From positions 3,644,001 to 3,708,000 of the forward strand of contig NZ_CP016464.1 in NCBI RefSeq assembly GCF_001713455.1: a DNA stretch of 64,000 nucleotides, in the 5' to 3' direction. Within the stretch, counting starts at the first letter, position 1. Every line of letters starts with the position of its first letter. A model generated the notes under the pieces. It saw only the letters and a list, made by a program, of their open reading frames with translations. It was not told the origin of the DNA and searched no databases. Shown here piece after piece: positions 9,789-17,399 of the stretch. The DNA is from Bosea sp. RAC05 (GTDB lineage: Bacteria; Pseudomonadota; Alphaproteobacteria; Rhizobiales; Beijerinckiaceae). Position numbers and translations under genes: made by a program.

Positions 9789-9845
9789 CGGCTCTCTAGC
9801 GCAGCATACGGGCGCGCGCAAGCCTGTTTCGGTCGGCCTGCGCGA

Positions 9846-10058
9846 TCAGGGAGCGCCACCCTGCTGGCTGGCCATGCGCTGCAGGAAGATGGCCGCAGCC
9901 GTCAGCACGAAGCCAGCCCACCACAGCGGCGAGCGCAGGCTCGCGCCGCTGCCCGGAGCCTCCGCCGGCGCGGCTCCCCGCAGGCGCTGCAGGATCGGCC
10001 AGCCGAAACAGCCGAAGCCGGCGACGCCGAGGCCGAGCGCGATCTGTTCGAGGGTCAT
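9846..10058 (-). CDS. Small two-helix membrane protein coupled to MazF-type toxin
   Basis: A 70-residue protein with one hydrophobic segment at each end (IALGLGVAGFGCFGWPIL and PLWWAGFVLTAAAIFLQRM) and a short Arg/Ala/Pro linker. Its ATG overlaps the toxin stop codon in ATGA, so it is the third cistron of the mazE-mazF string. I do not recognise a family. It could be an unrelated passenger or a membrane-associated accessory of the toxin locus. Confidence 0.6.
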   Translation of the reverse strand: MTLEQIALGLGVAGFGCFGWPILQRLRGAAPAEAPGSGASLRSPLWWAGFVLTAAAIFLQRMASQQGGAP

Positions 10059-10435
10059 GATTGCGATGTTTCGGTCATGGGGATGATGTTCATATACGCT
10101 GCGACGCGGTGTCTGACACGCAGAGTCACCGCTTCGGGTAGCCTGCCGATGAGGCGCAGCTTGCGAAAGTCACGATCGATCATGCGGACCTGATCGGTCA
10201 GCACGAAGCCGCGCACGACGCAGCCCGCAGGGATTTCGACTTTCGTCGGCCAAGGCTGAGGGTTCGATGTAATGGGGCAGATCAGGATGCGTGAGGAGAA
10301 CTGGTGAAGCGAGTCGTCGGACAAGACGATGACAGGTCGCCGACCAGCCTGCTCCGAACCGAGGACAGGGTCGAGATCGACCCAGTAGACCTCGCCAGGC
10401 TCAGGATGCCCGCTTGCGCGGATTGTAGTCGTCAT
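10055..10435 (-). CDS. MazF/PemK-type toxin (mRNA interferase family)
   Basis: A 126-residue PemK/MazF-family protein. The N-terminal GEVYWVDLDPVLGSEQAGRRPVIVLSDD (positions 14-41) gives the SH3-like barrel start with the conserved GxE-Q-x-GxRP-motif, and LICPITSNP and VLTDQVRMIDRDF follow as in the family. Family members cleave single-stranded RNA in a sequence-specific manner; target not predictable. The start overlaps the antitoxin gene by 35 bases. Confidence 0.88.
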   Translation of the reverse strand: MTTTIRASGHPEPGEVYWVDLDPVLGSEQAGRRPVIVLSDDSLHQFSSRILICPITSNPQPWPTKVEIPAGCVVRGFVLTDQVRMIDRDFRKLRLIGRLPEAVTLRVRHRVAAYMNIIPMTETSQS

Positions 10436-10730
10436 AGATCACCTCGGAGCCCACATCGGGCCCCCAATCCACATCGTCGCGAGGTGCGTTCTCTAGGCCG
10501 CCCAGACGCCGTGCTTCCTCGATCATCCATTCCAGCGTCACCGGAAAAGGTTCGGGCCGACCCGGCGGACACGCTGTCTCGTCCATGCCCTCAAGAGGCA
10601 CAAGCCGGAGCTTTCCATCCTCCACCGACACGTCGACCGTCATGCCCGGCTTGAGGCCGAGTTGCTCCACCACGGCCTTCGGCAACCGCACGGCGGTGCT
10701 GTTGCCCCATTTGGCGACCTGGACCTTCAT
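10401..10730 (-). CDS. MazE/AbrB-type antitoxin
   Basis: A 109-residue antitoxin. Residues 1-45 form a swapped-hairpin AbrB DNA-binding domain (VQVAKWGNSTAVRLPKAVVEQLGLKPGMTVDV in two parts: VQVAKWGNSTAVRLPKAVVE and QLGLKPGMTVDV). The acidic C-terminal tail should wrap the toxin. The ATG at 10730 has GGGAGG upstream; a longer frame from 10781 would run through the operator and is not preferred. Gene order antitoxin-toxin with overlap is typical. Two identical palindromes immediately upstream suggest autoregulation by the MazE-MazF complex. Confidence 0.85.
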   Translation of the reverse strand: MKVQVAKWGNSTAVRLPKAVVEQLGLKPGMTVDVSVEDGKLRLVPLEGMDETACPPGRPEPFPVTLEWMIEEARRLGGLENAPRDDVDWGPDVGSEVIYDDYNPRKRAS

Positions 10731-10746
10731 GGCGCGCCTCCCTGAC

Positions 10747-10778
10747 CGGATATCCGTAACACCGTGCCCGGATATCCG
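10747..10778. promoter_or_regulatory. Paired palindromic operator of the mazEF-type locus
   Basis: Two identical perfect palindromes CGGATATCCG at 10747-10756 and 10769-10778. Their centres are 22 bp apart, two DNA helical turns, so bound dimers would sit on one face. They start 17 bases upstream of the antitoxin ATG and 7 bases after the ilvN stop. Confidence 0.7.
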
Positions 10779-10784
10779 CAAAGG

Positions 10785-11324
10785 CTACATCGCCTCGGGG
10801 CCGCGGCTCATCGCGGCGATGCCGGTGCGGGAAACCTCGGTCAGCCCCACAGCCGTCATCAGCTTGATGAAGCGCTCGATCTCCTCGGTCGTGCCGGTCA
10901 GCTCGAACACGAAGGAGGTCAGCGAGGCGTCGAGCGTGCGCGCGCCGAAGGCCGCCGCCAGCCGCATCGCCTCGACGCGGTGATCGCCCTTGCCGACGAC
11001 CTTGACCAGCGCGAGTTCGCGCTCCAGCGCCTCGCCCTGCAGCGTCAGGTCGACGACGCGATGGACGGGCACGAGCCGGTCGAGATGGGCCTTGATCTGG
11101 TCGATCACGGCCGCGGTCCCGGAGGTCACGACGGTGATCCGCGAGAGATGCTTCTCGTGCTCGGTCTCCGAGACGGTCAGGCTCTCGATGTTGTAGCCGC
11201 GGCCGGAAAACAGGCCGGCGATGCGCGCCAGCACGCCCGGCTCGTTGTCGACGATCACGGCCAGTGTGTGCCGGGCGACCGGCTGGGCGACGGGGGCGTT
11301 GGGATAATGCGACGACGTGTTCAT
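10785..11324 (-). CDS. ilvN: Acetolactate synthase small (regulatory) subunit
   Basis: A 179-residue ACT-domain protein (IlvN/IlvH type). The N-terminal ACT domain reads HTLAVIVDNEPGVLARIAGLFSGRGYNIESLTV, the classical valine-binding fold, followed by the C-terminal domain that activates the catalytic subunit. Together with IlvB it forms acetohydroxyacid synthase, and it confers feedback inhibition by valine. Its ATG overlaps the GST stop (11321-11324, ATGA), which is unusual, because the catalytic-subunit gene ilvB is normally its direct neighbour and here ends 1.5 kb away. Confidence 0.96.
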   Translation of the reverse strand: MNTSSHYPNAPVAQPVARHTLAVIVDNEPGVLARIAGLFSGRGYNIESLTVSETEHEKHLSRITVVTSGTAAVIDQIKAHLDRLVPVHRVVDLTLQGEALERELALVKVVGKGDHRVEAMRLAAAFGARTLDASLTSFVFELTGTTEEIERFIKLMTAVGLTEVSRTGIAAMSRGPEAM

Positions 11325-12034
11325 GAGGAGGCTCGGCTTGCGGTCAGATGGGGGCGGAAATCGGTTAGGACGGGCTCGTCGACTTCGTCTTCGGAGACGA
11401 TCCAGGGTTCGGCGAAGGCGGCGGCGCGCCAGGCCTGGTAGCCTCTGGTCGTCGTGATTGCGGCGACGTAGTCAGCGCAGACCGGGTCGAGCGGGATCGA
11501 GTAGCCTGCGAACCGCGCCACGACCGGCGCATACATCGCGTCCGCAGCGCTGAAGGCTCCAAACAGGAATGGCCCCTCGGCACCGAAGCTCTCGCGCGCC
11601 TGTCGCCAGATCGCCGTGATCCGGGCGACATCGGCCGCGACCTTCGGGCCGCGGTCGCGCGCCGGATGAATCCAGGCCAGGTTCATCGGGCAGGCGCCAC
11701 GCAGGGCCGAGAAGCCGGCATGCATCTCGCTGGAAACCGAGCGCGCCATCGCCCGCGCCGCGGGATCGCGCGGCCAGATCGGCAGGTCAGGCCGCGTGTC
11801 GGCGACATATTCCAGGATCGCCAGCGATTCCCAGATGTGGATCGCGCCGTCGATCAACACAGGCACCTTCCCTGCGGGCGAGTACTGCGCGATGACCTGC
11901 TTCCAGGCGGGGTCGTCGAAGGTCGGGCCGAAGGGGACCACGACCTCCTCGAACGGGATTCCGAACTGCGTGAGCAGCAGCCAGGGCCGCAGCGACCAGG
12001 ACGAGTAGTTCCTGTTGGCGATGACGAGTTTCAT
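11321..12034 (-). CDS. Glutathione S-transferase family protein
   Basis: A 237-residue GST. The N-terminal thioredoxin-like domain has NRNYSSWSLRPWLLL with the putative catalytic Ser, YSPAGKVPVL (cis-Pro loop) and ESLAILEY (glutathione-binding Glu-Ser). The all-helical C-terminal domain includes GPFLFGAFSAADAMYAPV, the conserved N-capping box region. Start and stop overlap the genes on both sides by 4 bases (racemase before, ilvN after), so all three are translationally coupled. Substrate unknown; no direct link to branched-chain synthesis is known to me. Confidence 0.92.
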   Translation of the reverse strand: MKLVIANRNYSSWSLRPWLLLTQFGIPFEEVVVPFGPTFDDPAWKQVIAQYSPAGKVPVLIDGAIHIWESLAILEYVADTRPDLPIWPRDPAARAMARSVSSEMHAGFSALRGACPMNLAWIHPARDRGPKVAADVARITAIWRQARESFGAEGPFLFGAFSAADAMYAPVVARFAGYSIPLDPVCADYVAAITTTRGYQAWRAAAFAEPWIVSEDEVDEPVLTDFRPHLTASRASS

Positions 12035-12744
12035 GCCGCCTGGCTTTCTGCCGCCAGGGCGAAGTCGAGCGCCGCCTCGACATGGAGCGCGGTGGTGTCG
12101 AACACCGGCAGGTCGAGATCGTCCTGCCCGATCAGCATCCCGATCTCGGTGCAGCCGAGGATCACGCCGTCGGCACCCTGTGCCGCGGCCTCCTCGATGA
12201 TCGCGAGATAGCGCGCCTTCGAGGCCGGCGCGATGCGCCCCCGGCAGAGTTCCTCGTAGATGACGCGGTGGATCTCGGCCCGTTGCGCCTCGTCGGGCAC
12301 CATCGCCTCGATTCCGAAGGCGGCGAGCCGGCCGAGATAGAAGCGCTGCTCCATCGTGAAGCGCGTCGCCAGCAGCAGCGGCCGGCGGACGCCCCGGCGC
12401 TTCACCGCCTTGGCGGTGACGTCGGCCAGATGCAGGAAGGGAACGCGCGTCGCGGCGGTGATGCGGTCGGCCACCTTGTGCATGGTGTTGGTGCAGAGCA
12501 GGAGGCACCCGGCTCCGGCCCGCTCCAGCCGCAGCGCGCTCTCCGCCAGCAGGGCACCGGCCCCGTCCCAGTCGCCCTGCGCCTGCATCTCGGCGACCGG
12601 CGCGAAATCGAGCGAGTGGAGCAGGATATCGGCCGAGCGCAGCCCGCCCCGCCGCGCCCGCACGCCCTCGTTCAGCAGCCGGTAATAGACCGCCGTCGAT
12701 TCCCAGCTCATGCCGCCGATCAGGCCGATGGTCGTCATGGTCAT
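12031..12744 (-). CDS. Aspartate/glutamate racemase family protein (YgeA-like)
   Basis: A 237-residue PLP-independent amino-acid racemase. It begins TIGLIGGMSWESTAVYYRLLNE, the family signature, and carries both catalytic Cys: LLLCTNTMHKVAD and GVILGCTEIGML. Family members racemise Asp or, for YgeA, several amino acids. GAGGGGAT precedes the ATG. It opens a coupled trio racemase-GST-ilvN lying between ilvB and ilvN; a palindromic repeat separates it from ilvB. Confidence 0.92.
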   Translation of the reverse strand: MTMTTIGLIGGMSWESTAVYYRLLNEGVRARRGGLRSADILLHSLDFAPVAEMQAQGDWDGAGALLAESALRLERAGAGCLLLCTNTMHKVADRITAATRVPFLHLADVTAKAVKRRGVRRPLLLATRFTMEQRFYLGRLAAFGIEAMVPDEAQRAEIHRVIYEELCRGRIAPASKARYLAIIEEAAAQGADGVILGCTEIGMLIGQDDLDLPVFDTTALHVEAALDFALAAESQAA

Positions 12745-12752
12745 ATCCCCTC

Positions 12753-12869
12753 AGCCCTCATCCTGAGGAGCGGGCGCAAGCCCGCGTCTCGAAGGATGAT
12801 CCAGATGTCTCCCGAGCCTCCTGGAGCATCCTTCGAGACGCGCCTGCGGCGCTCCTCAGGATGAGGGCT
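12753..12869. repeat. Intergenic palindromic repeat element, about 117 bp
   Basis: Long nested inverted repeat between ilvB and the racemase gene: outer 20-base arms at 12753-12772 and 12850-12869 match perfectly, inner 16-base arms at 12783-12798 and 12827-12842 match perfectly, with a 28-base centre. The motif CCTCATCCTGAGGAGC is of the kind dispersed in Hyphomicrobiales intergenic regions. It can fold in either transcript and may terminate or stabilise the ilvB message. Confidence 0.8.
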
Positions 12870-12886
12870 CGAGAGAACCCAGCCCG

Positions 12887-14650
12887 TCACACCAGCTGCT
12901 TGCCCTTGGCGTCGATGATCTCGCCGGTATCGCCCTCGAAATCGGGCAGGATCATCTCGTTATGGGCCTTGCCCGACGGGATCATCGGGAAGCAGTTCTC
13001 CTGCTTGGCGACGAGGCAGTCGAAGATGACCGGCTTTGGCGTCTCGATCATCTCCATGATCGCGTCGTCGAGCAAGGCCGGGTCCGAGCAGCGGATGCCG
13101 TGGCCGCCATAGGCCTCGGCCAGCTTCACGAAATCGGGCAGCGATTCCGAATAGCTCTCGGAATAGCGGCCACCATGCAGGAGTTCCTGCCACTGGCGCA
13201 CCATGCCCATGTACTCGTTGTTCAGGATGAAGATCTTGACCGGCAGCCGGTACTGCACCGCCGTCGACATCTCCTGCATGTTCATCAGGATCGAGGCCTC
13301 GCCGGCGATGTCGATGACGAGCGCCTTGGGATGCTTCATCTGCACGCCGATGGCGGCCGGCAGGCCGTAGCCCATCGTCCCCAGGCCGCCCGAGGTCATC
13401 CAGCGGTTGGGCTCCTCGAAGCGGTAATACTGCGCCGCCCACATCTGGTGCTGGCCGACCTCGGTCGTGATGTAGGTGTCGCGGTTCTTGGTCAGCTCAT
13501 AGAGCCGCTCGATCGCATATTGCGGCTTGATGACCGATCCGGACTGCTTGTAGGCGAGGCTCTGGCGGGCCCGCCAGCCGTCGATCTGCGTCCACCAGGC
13601 GGTCAGCGCGGTCTTGTCGATCTGGGGCGAAGTCTCGCGCCAGACGCGGACCATGTCCTCGAGCACATGGGCGCAGTCGCCGACGATGCCGATGTCGACC
13701 TTGACCGTCTTGTTGATCGAGGACGGGTCGATGTCGATATGGATCTTCCGCGAGCGCGGCGAGAAGCCGTCGAGCCGCCCGGTGATCCGGTCGTCGAAGC
13801 GCGCGCCGATGTTGATCATGACGTCGCAGTCATGCATCGCGAGATTGGCCTCGTAGGTGCCGTGCATGCCGAGCATGCCGAGCCACTGCTTGTCGGCGGC
13901 CGGGAAGGCACCGAGCCCCATCAGGGTCGAGGTCACCGGGAAACCGGTCAGCCGCACGAGTTCCCGCAGCAGGGCGGAGGCGTGCGGGCCGGCATTGATG
14001 ACGCCGCCGCCGGTGTAGAAGACCGGCTTCTTGGCACTCGCCATCAGCGCGACCGCCGCCTTGATCTTGTTCAGGTCACCCTTGACGGTCGGACGGTAGG
14101 TCTTGTGCTGGTTGTCGCGCGGGCGGCTGTAGAGGCCGCTCGCGAACTGGATGTCCTTGGGAATGTCGATGACGACGGGGCCTGGGCGGCCATTCGCCGC
14201 GACATAGAAGGCCTCGTGCAGGATCCGCGGCAGATCCGTAATGCTCTTCACCAGGTAGTTGTGCTTGGTGCAGGAGCGCGTGATGCCGACCGTGTCGCAT
14301 TCCTGGAACGCGTCCGACCCGATCAGATGCGTCGGCACCTGGCCGGTGATAACGACGAGCGGGATCGAATCCAGCAGCGCGTCGGTCAGCCCGGTGACCG
14401 CATTGGTCGCGCCGGGGCCGGAGGTGACGAGGACGCAGCCGACCTTGCCGGCCGTCGAGCGCGCATAGCCCTCGGCCGCGTGGACGGCGCCCTGCTCGTG
14501 GCGGACGAGGACATGCTTGACCTTGTCCTGCTGGAACAGCGCGTCATAGATCGGCAGCACGGCGCCTCCGGGATAGCCGAACAGATGTTCGACACCCTGA
14601 TCCTGAAGCGCGCGGACGACCATTTCGGCACCGGTCATCATCTCGCTCAT
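12887..14650 (-). CDS. ilvB: Acetolactate synthase large (catalytic) subunit
   Basis: A 587-residue ThDP-dependent enzyme, the first common step of valine, leucine and isoleucine synthesis. Seen in order: the N-terminal Pyr domain with [13 protein letters not shown] and the catalytic Glu in [16 protein letters not shown], the FAD-binding middle domain with IGARFDDR, and the PP domain with the ThDP motif [30 protein letters not shown] (GE...NN pattern; given in parts [12 protein letters not shown] and ILNNEYMGM). I chose the ATG at 14650, six bases after GGAGA, over the TTG at 14680. Expression is probably controlled by the leader attenuator upstream. Confidence 0.96.
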   Translation of the reverse strand: MSEMMTGAEMVVRALQDQGVEHLFGYPGGAVLPIYDALFQQDKVKHVLVRHEQGAVHAAEGYARSTAGKVGCVLVTSGPGATNAVTGLTDALLDSIPLVVITGQVPTHLIGSDAFQECDTVGITRSCTKHNYLVKSITDLPRILHEAFYVAANGRPGPVVIDIPKDIQFASGLYSRPRDNQHKTYRPTVKGDLNKIKAAVALMASAKKPVFYTGGGVINAGPHASALLRELVRLTGFPVTSTLMGLGAFPAADKQWLGMLGMHGTYEANLAMHDCDVMINIGARFDDRITGRLDGFSPRSRKIHIDIDPSSINKTVKVDIGIVGDCAHVLEDMVRVWRETSPQIDKTALTAWWTQIDGWRARQSLAYKQSGSVIKPQYAIERLYELTKNRDTYITTEVGQHQMWAAQYYRFEEPNRWMTSGGLGTMGYGLPAAIGVQMKHPKALVIDIAGEASILMNMQEMSTAVQYRLPVKIFILNNEYMGMVRQWQELLHGGRYSESYSESLPDFVKLAEAYGGHGIRCSDPALLDDAIMEMIETPKPVIFDCLVAKQENCFPMIPSGKAHNEMILPDFEGDTGEIIDAKGKQLV

Positions 14651-14701
14651 AACGGTCTCCTGCGGCAGTTCGGTGGACAACGAGGTCGGAAAGCGGGCAA
14701 T

Positions 14702-14723
14702 AAAAAAGGCCCGCGAGGGGCCT
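14702..14723 (-). terminator. Attenuator terminator of ilvB
   Basis: On the minus strand AGGCCC-CTCGC-GGGCCT followed by six U residues. It lies between the leader peptide and ilvB, 52 bases before the ilvB ATG. Its 5' arm (GGCCCC, 14722-14717) is complementary to GGGGCC right after the leader stop (14772-14767), giving a competing pairing. Confidence 0.85.
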
Positions 14724-14771
14724 GGACGTGCGCTGGCGTCGGGAAGACGCGGCTCTTGCGAGAACCGGCCC

Positions 14772-14807
14772 CTACCAGCGCACCCCTACGATAATAAGCT
14801 TGCGCAT
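14772..14807 (-). CDS. ilvB leader peptide (attenuation), 11 residues
   Basis: Short reading frame [15 protein letters not shown] in the ilvB 5' leader. Four of eleven codons are Leu, Ile, Ile, Val in a row, the classical sensor of branched-chain aminoacyl-tRNA supply. Ribosome stalling there would change which downstream arms pair and so whether the terminator at 14702-14723 forms. The leader end GTGCGCTGG (14783-14775) is perfectly complementary to CCAGCGCAC (14736-14728). The arrangement agrees with attenuation reported for ilvBN in Caulobacter. Confidence 0.85.
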   Translation of the reverse strand: MRKLIIVGVRW

Positions 14808-14837
14808 GGCGCTTCGACCCTTTGCAGATGTTGCGGG

Positions 14838-14866
14838 ACGCTAGACGAGGCGGGCCGCCGGGTCAA
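14838..14866 (-). promoter_or_regulatory. Probable sigma-70 promoter of the ilvB leader
   Basis: On the minus strand -35 TTGACC (14866-14861), 17-base spacer, -10 TAGCGT (14843-14838). The predicted start lies about 24 bases before the leader-peptide ATG. Confidence 0.6.
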
Positions 14867-14981
14867 GCGTCCTGCGGTGCCGTATCGGCAGGCCTCGGCG
14901 CTGCGAAAAAGACGATGGCATGCCGGAACACTTTCTCAACCCGCGGTTGGTAGCGTTCGGTCAGGCGGTCCGAGAGAGGCC

Positions 14982-16442
14982 ATGTACCAAGAAGTCCATA
15001 CCGACCATATCGCCGCGAGAGCGAATGCGCCCGAGATCAGCCAGCTGCTGCAGCGCTTCGAAGCCTGCGCGCGCGGCCCTTCGGGCGTCTCCTTCGAGCA
15101 CTTCCGCGACGAGGTCATGCCGCGCTTCGGCGACGACCTGATGGTGCTGACGCCGACCGGAGACGGCGACTACGCCTTCAGCCATTACGGGCGCGAGATC
15201 ATCCGCTATGTCGGCGCGAGCCGCCTGCGCGAGCGCGTCTCGGCGATGACCGGGCAGGTCGCGGCCTTCACCATCACCTGCTGCGACCGCACCCTCGCCG
15301 AGGGCCGCGCCACCTACACCGTGCACCGGTCGCTCGCGAGCGTGCGCGTGTGCCTCTGGGAGCGGCTGCTGATGCCGACGACCGCCGCGGATGGCAGCCG
15401 TCACCTCATCGTCTTCAGCCGTCCGCTGCAGTTCCACGAGGAGTTGCTCGTGGCCGTGCTCGACACCTCGCCCTCGGGCATCGTCGCCCTGCGGGCCTTC
15501 CGTGACTCGGCGGGCCAGCTCGACCGCCTCGTCGTCATCACCGCCAATCGCCAGGCGGCTGCGATGGCGGGGCGAGCGGACGCCGATCTGCTCGATCTCG
15601 ACGCAAGGCTCGCCCTGCCCTTCCTGGCGGACCCGCAGGTCTGGCAGCGCTGCCTCTTCGCGCTCGATCTGCGACGGCCCGACCGGATCGAGACGTCGTG
15701 GAGCGCCGATGGCCGGACCGTCTGGCTGCAGATCGCCGTCGCGCCCCTGGGCGACGGTCTGGTGATGACCATCAGCGACATTTCGGAACTCGTCGTCGCC
15801 AACCAGACGCTGCAAAGCCGCGCCGCGACGCTCGCGCTCGAGGTCAGCCGCGAACGTGCGACGCGCCGTGCCCTGTCGGAAGAGATGGGCTACCGCGACG
15901 AGCGCGAGCAGGAGCTGCGCCGCCTGGCCGAGACCGATCCGCTGACGGCCCTGCTCAACCGCCGCTCCTTCACCGAAAAAGCCCATCGCGCCATCCAGGC
16001 CAGCGACGACAGCGGCTCCGACGTCTCGCTGATCATCATCGACATCGATCACTTCAAGGCAGTCAACGATTGCCACGGCCATCTCGCGGGCGATGCGGTG
16101 ATCCGCGCCTTCGCCGACCTGCTGCTCGGCCAGGTCCGGATGGAGCGCGATCTGGTGGGGCGCTTCGGTGGCGAGGAGTTCGCCATGCTGCTGCCCACCG
16201 CCAATCTCGAAGCGGCGCTGCGGGTTGCGCTGCGCATTCAGGAGGCACTGGCCTCCCGCCTTCTCCCCGTCTCGGAAACGCTGGCGCTGCCGATCACCGC
16301 CAGCCTCGGCGTCGCCTGCCGCCAGCGCGGCGAGACCCTGCCGGACCTGATCGCCCGCGCCGACAAGGCGCTCTACCGCGCCAAGCATGACGGACGCAGC
16401 TGTATCCGCCTCGCCGACCCCGATCTCGTCATCGCCGCCTGA
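14982..16442 (+). CDS. PAS-like sensor diguanylate cyclase (GGDEF)
   Basis: A 486-residue cytosolic signalling protein. The first 180 or so residues form a PAS-like unit (FRDEVMPRFGDDLMVLTP, then SHYGREIIRYVG), a second PAS-like segment follows (VLDTSPSGIVALRAFRD), then a helical linker and the GGDEF domain with DIDHFKAVNDCHGHLAGD and GRFGGEEFAML (active half-site GGEEF at 396-400). These residues predict active cyclic di-GMP synthesis. The RxxD product-inhibition site normally five residues before GGEEF reads MERD, so its Arg is missing. GAGAGG precedes the ATG. It is transcribed away from ilvB. Confidence 0.9.
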   Translation: MYQEVHTDHIAARANAPEISQLLQRFEACARGPSGVSFEHFRDEVMPRFGDDLMVLTPTGDGDYAFSHYGREIIRYVGASRLRERVSAMTGQVAAFTITCCDRTLAEGRATYTVHRSLASVRVCLWERLLMPTTAADGSRHLIVFSRPLQFHEELLVAVLDTSPSGIVALRAFRDSAGQLDRLVVITANRQAAAMAGRADADLLDLDARLALPFLADPQVWQRCLFALDLRRPDRIETSWSADGRTVWLQIAVAPLGDGLVMTISDISELVVANQTLQSRAATLALEVSRERATRRALSEEMGYRDEREQELRRLAETDPLTALLNRRSFTEKAHRAIQASDDSGSDVSLIIIDIDHFKAVNDCHGHLAGDAVIRAFADLLLGQVRMERDLVGRFGGEEFAMLLPTANLEAALRVALRIQEALASRLLPVSETLALPITASLGVACRQRGETLPDLIARADKALYRAKHDGRSCIRLADPDLVIAA

Positions 16443-16446
16443 GCCC

Positions 16447-17382
16447 TCAGCCGGCGGGCGCGAGCGCGCGCAGCGCCCCTTCCAGCGCCGCCTCCGGCGC
16501 CACCGCCTGCCAGTCCGGCATCTGGTGGCGGAACCACGTCATCTGCCGCTTGGCATAGGCGCGCGTATCGGCCTGGCCGCGCGCGATCGCCTCGTCCAAC
16601 CCCATCGCCCCGTCAAGATGGGCGATCAGCCCGGGCACGCCATGGGCTCGCATGACCGGCAGCAGCGGGTCGAGCCGGCGGTCCCGCAGCGCCGCCACCT
16701 CCGCCAGCGCGCCCAGCGCCATCATCGCCTCGAAGCGCGCATCGATCCGGCGGCGCACCTCCTCGCGCTCGGGGCTGACGAAGAGCTTCAAAAGCGGCAG
16801 GCCGTCGAGCGGGCCGGGCCGGCGCTCGCCCTGGAAGCTCGCCAGCGAGCGCCCGGTCGCGATCTTCACCTCCAGCGCCCGCATGATCCGCATCCGGTCG
16901 CTGGGGCGCAGCCGCTCGCCCATGACGGGGTCGAGCCCGCAGAGCTCGGCGTGCAGGGAGCCGGTCTCCTCGTCGGCCACCCGTTCGCGGAAGGCGGTGC
17001 GGACCGCCTCGGGAACCGGGGGAATGGCGGAGAAGCCCTCGGTCAGCGCCTTGAAGTAGAGCCCCGTGCCACCGACGATGACCGGCAGTGAGCCGCTCTG
17101 CGCCAGTTCGGCCAGCACCGTGGCGACGTCGGCGGCATAGCGCATCGCCGAATGATTCACGGCGCCGTCGACATGGCCGTAGAGCCGGTGCGGCACCACC
17201 GCTTCCTCTTCCACCGTGGGGCGGGCGGTGAGCGTCCGCAGATCGGCATAGACCTGCATCGAATCGGCGTTGACGACGGCGCCGCCGAACCGGCGCGCGA
17301 TCGCGATCGCCAGCGCCGACTTGCCGCTCGCGGTCGGACCTGCGATGAGCACGGCCCTGATCCCCTCCGCTGCTCCGTTCAC
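16447..17382 (-). CDS. miaA: tRNA dimethylallyltransferase
   Basis: A 311-residue enzyme that transfers the dimethylallyl group to A37 of tRNAs reading UNN codons. The P-loop GPTASGKS (15-22), DSMQVYADL (40-48), the GGTGLYFKAL segment and AKRQMTWFR near the C-terminus are diagnostic. The start is a GTG at 17382, because no in-frame ATG fits; it lies only 17 bases from the divergent serB start. The stop is four bases from the GGDEF gene end, so the two genes converge. Confidence 0.95.
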   Translation of the reverse strand: MNGAAEGIRAVLIAGPTASGKSALAIAIARRFGGAVVNADSMQVYADLRTLTARPTVEEEAVVPHRLYGHVDGAVNHSAMRYAADVATVLAELAQSGSLPVIVGGTGLYFKALTEGFSAIPPVPEAVRTAFRERVADEETGSLHAELCGLDPVMGERLRPSDRMRIMRALEVKIATGRSLASFQGERRPGPLDGLPLLKLFVSPEREEVRRRIDARFEAMMALGALAEVAALRDRRLDPLLPVMRAHGVPGLIAHLDGAMGLDEAIARGQADTRAYAKRQMTWFRHQMPDWQAVAPEAALEGALRALAPAG

Positions 17383-17399
17383 CTGATCCGGCCCTTCAC

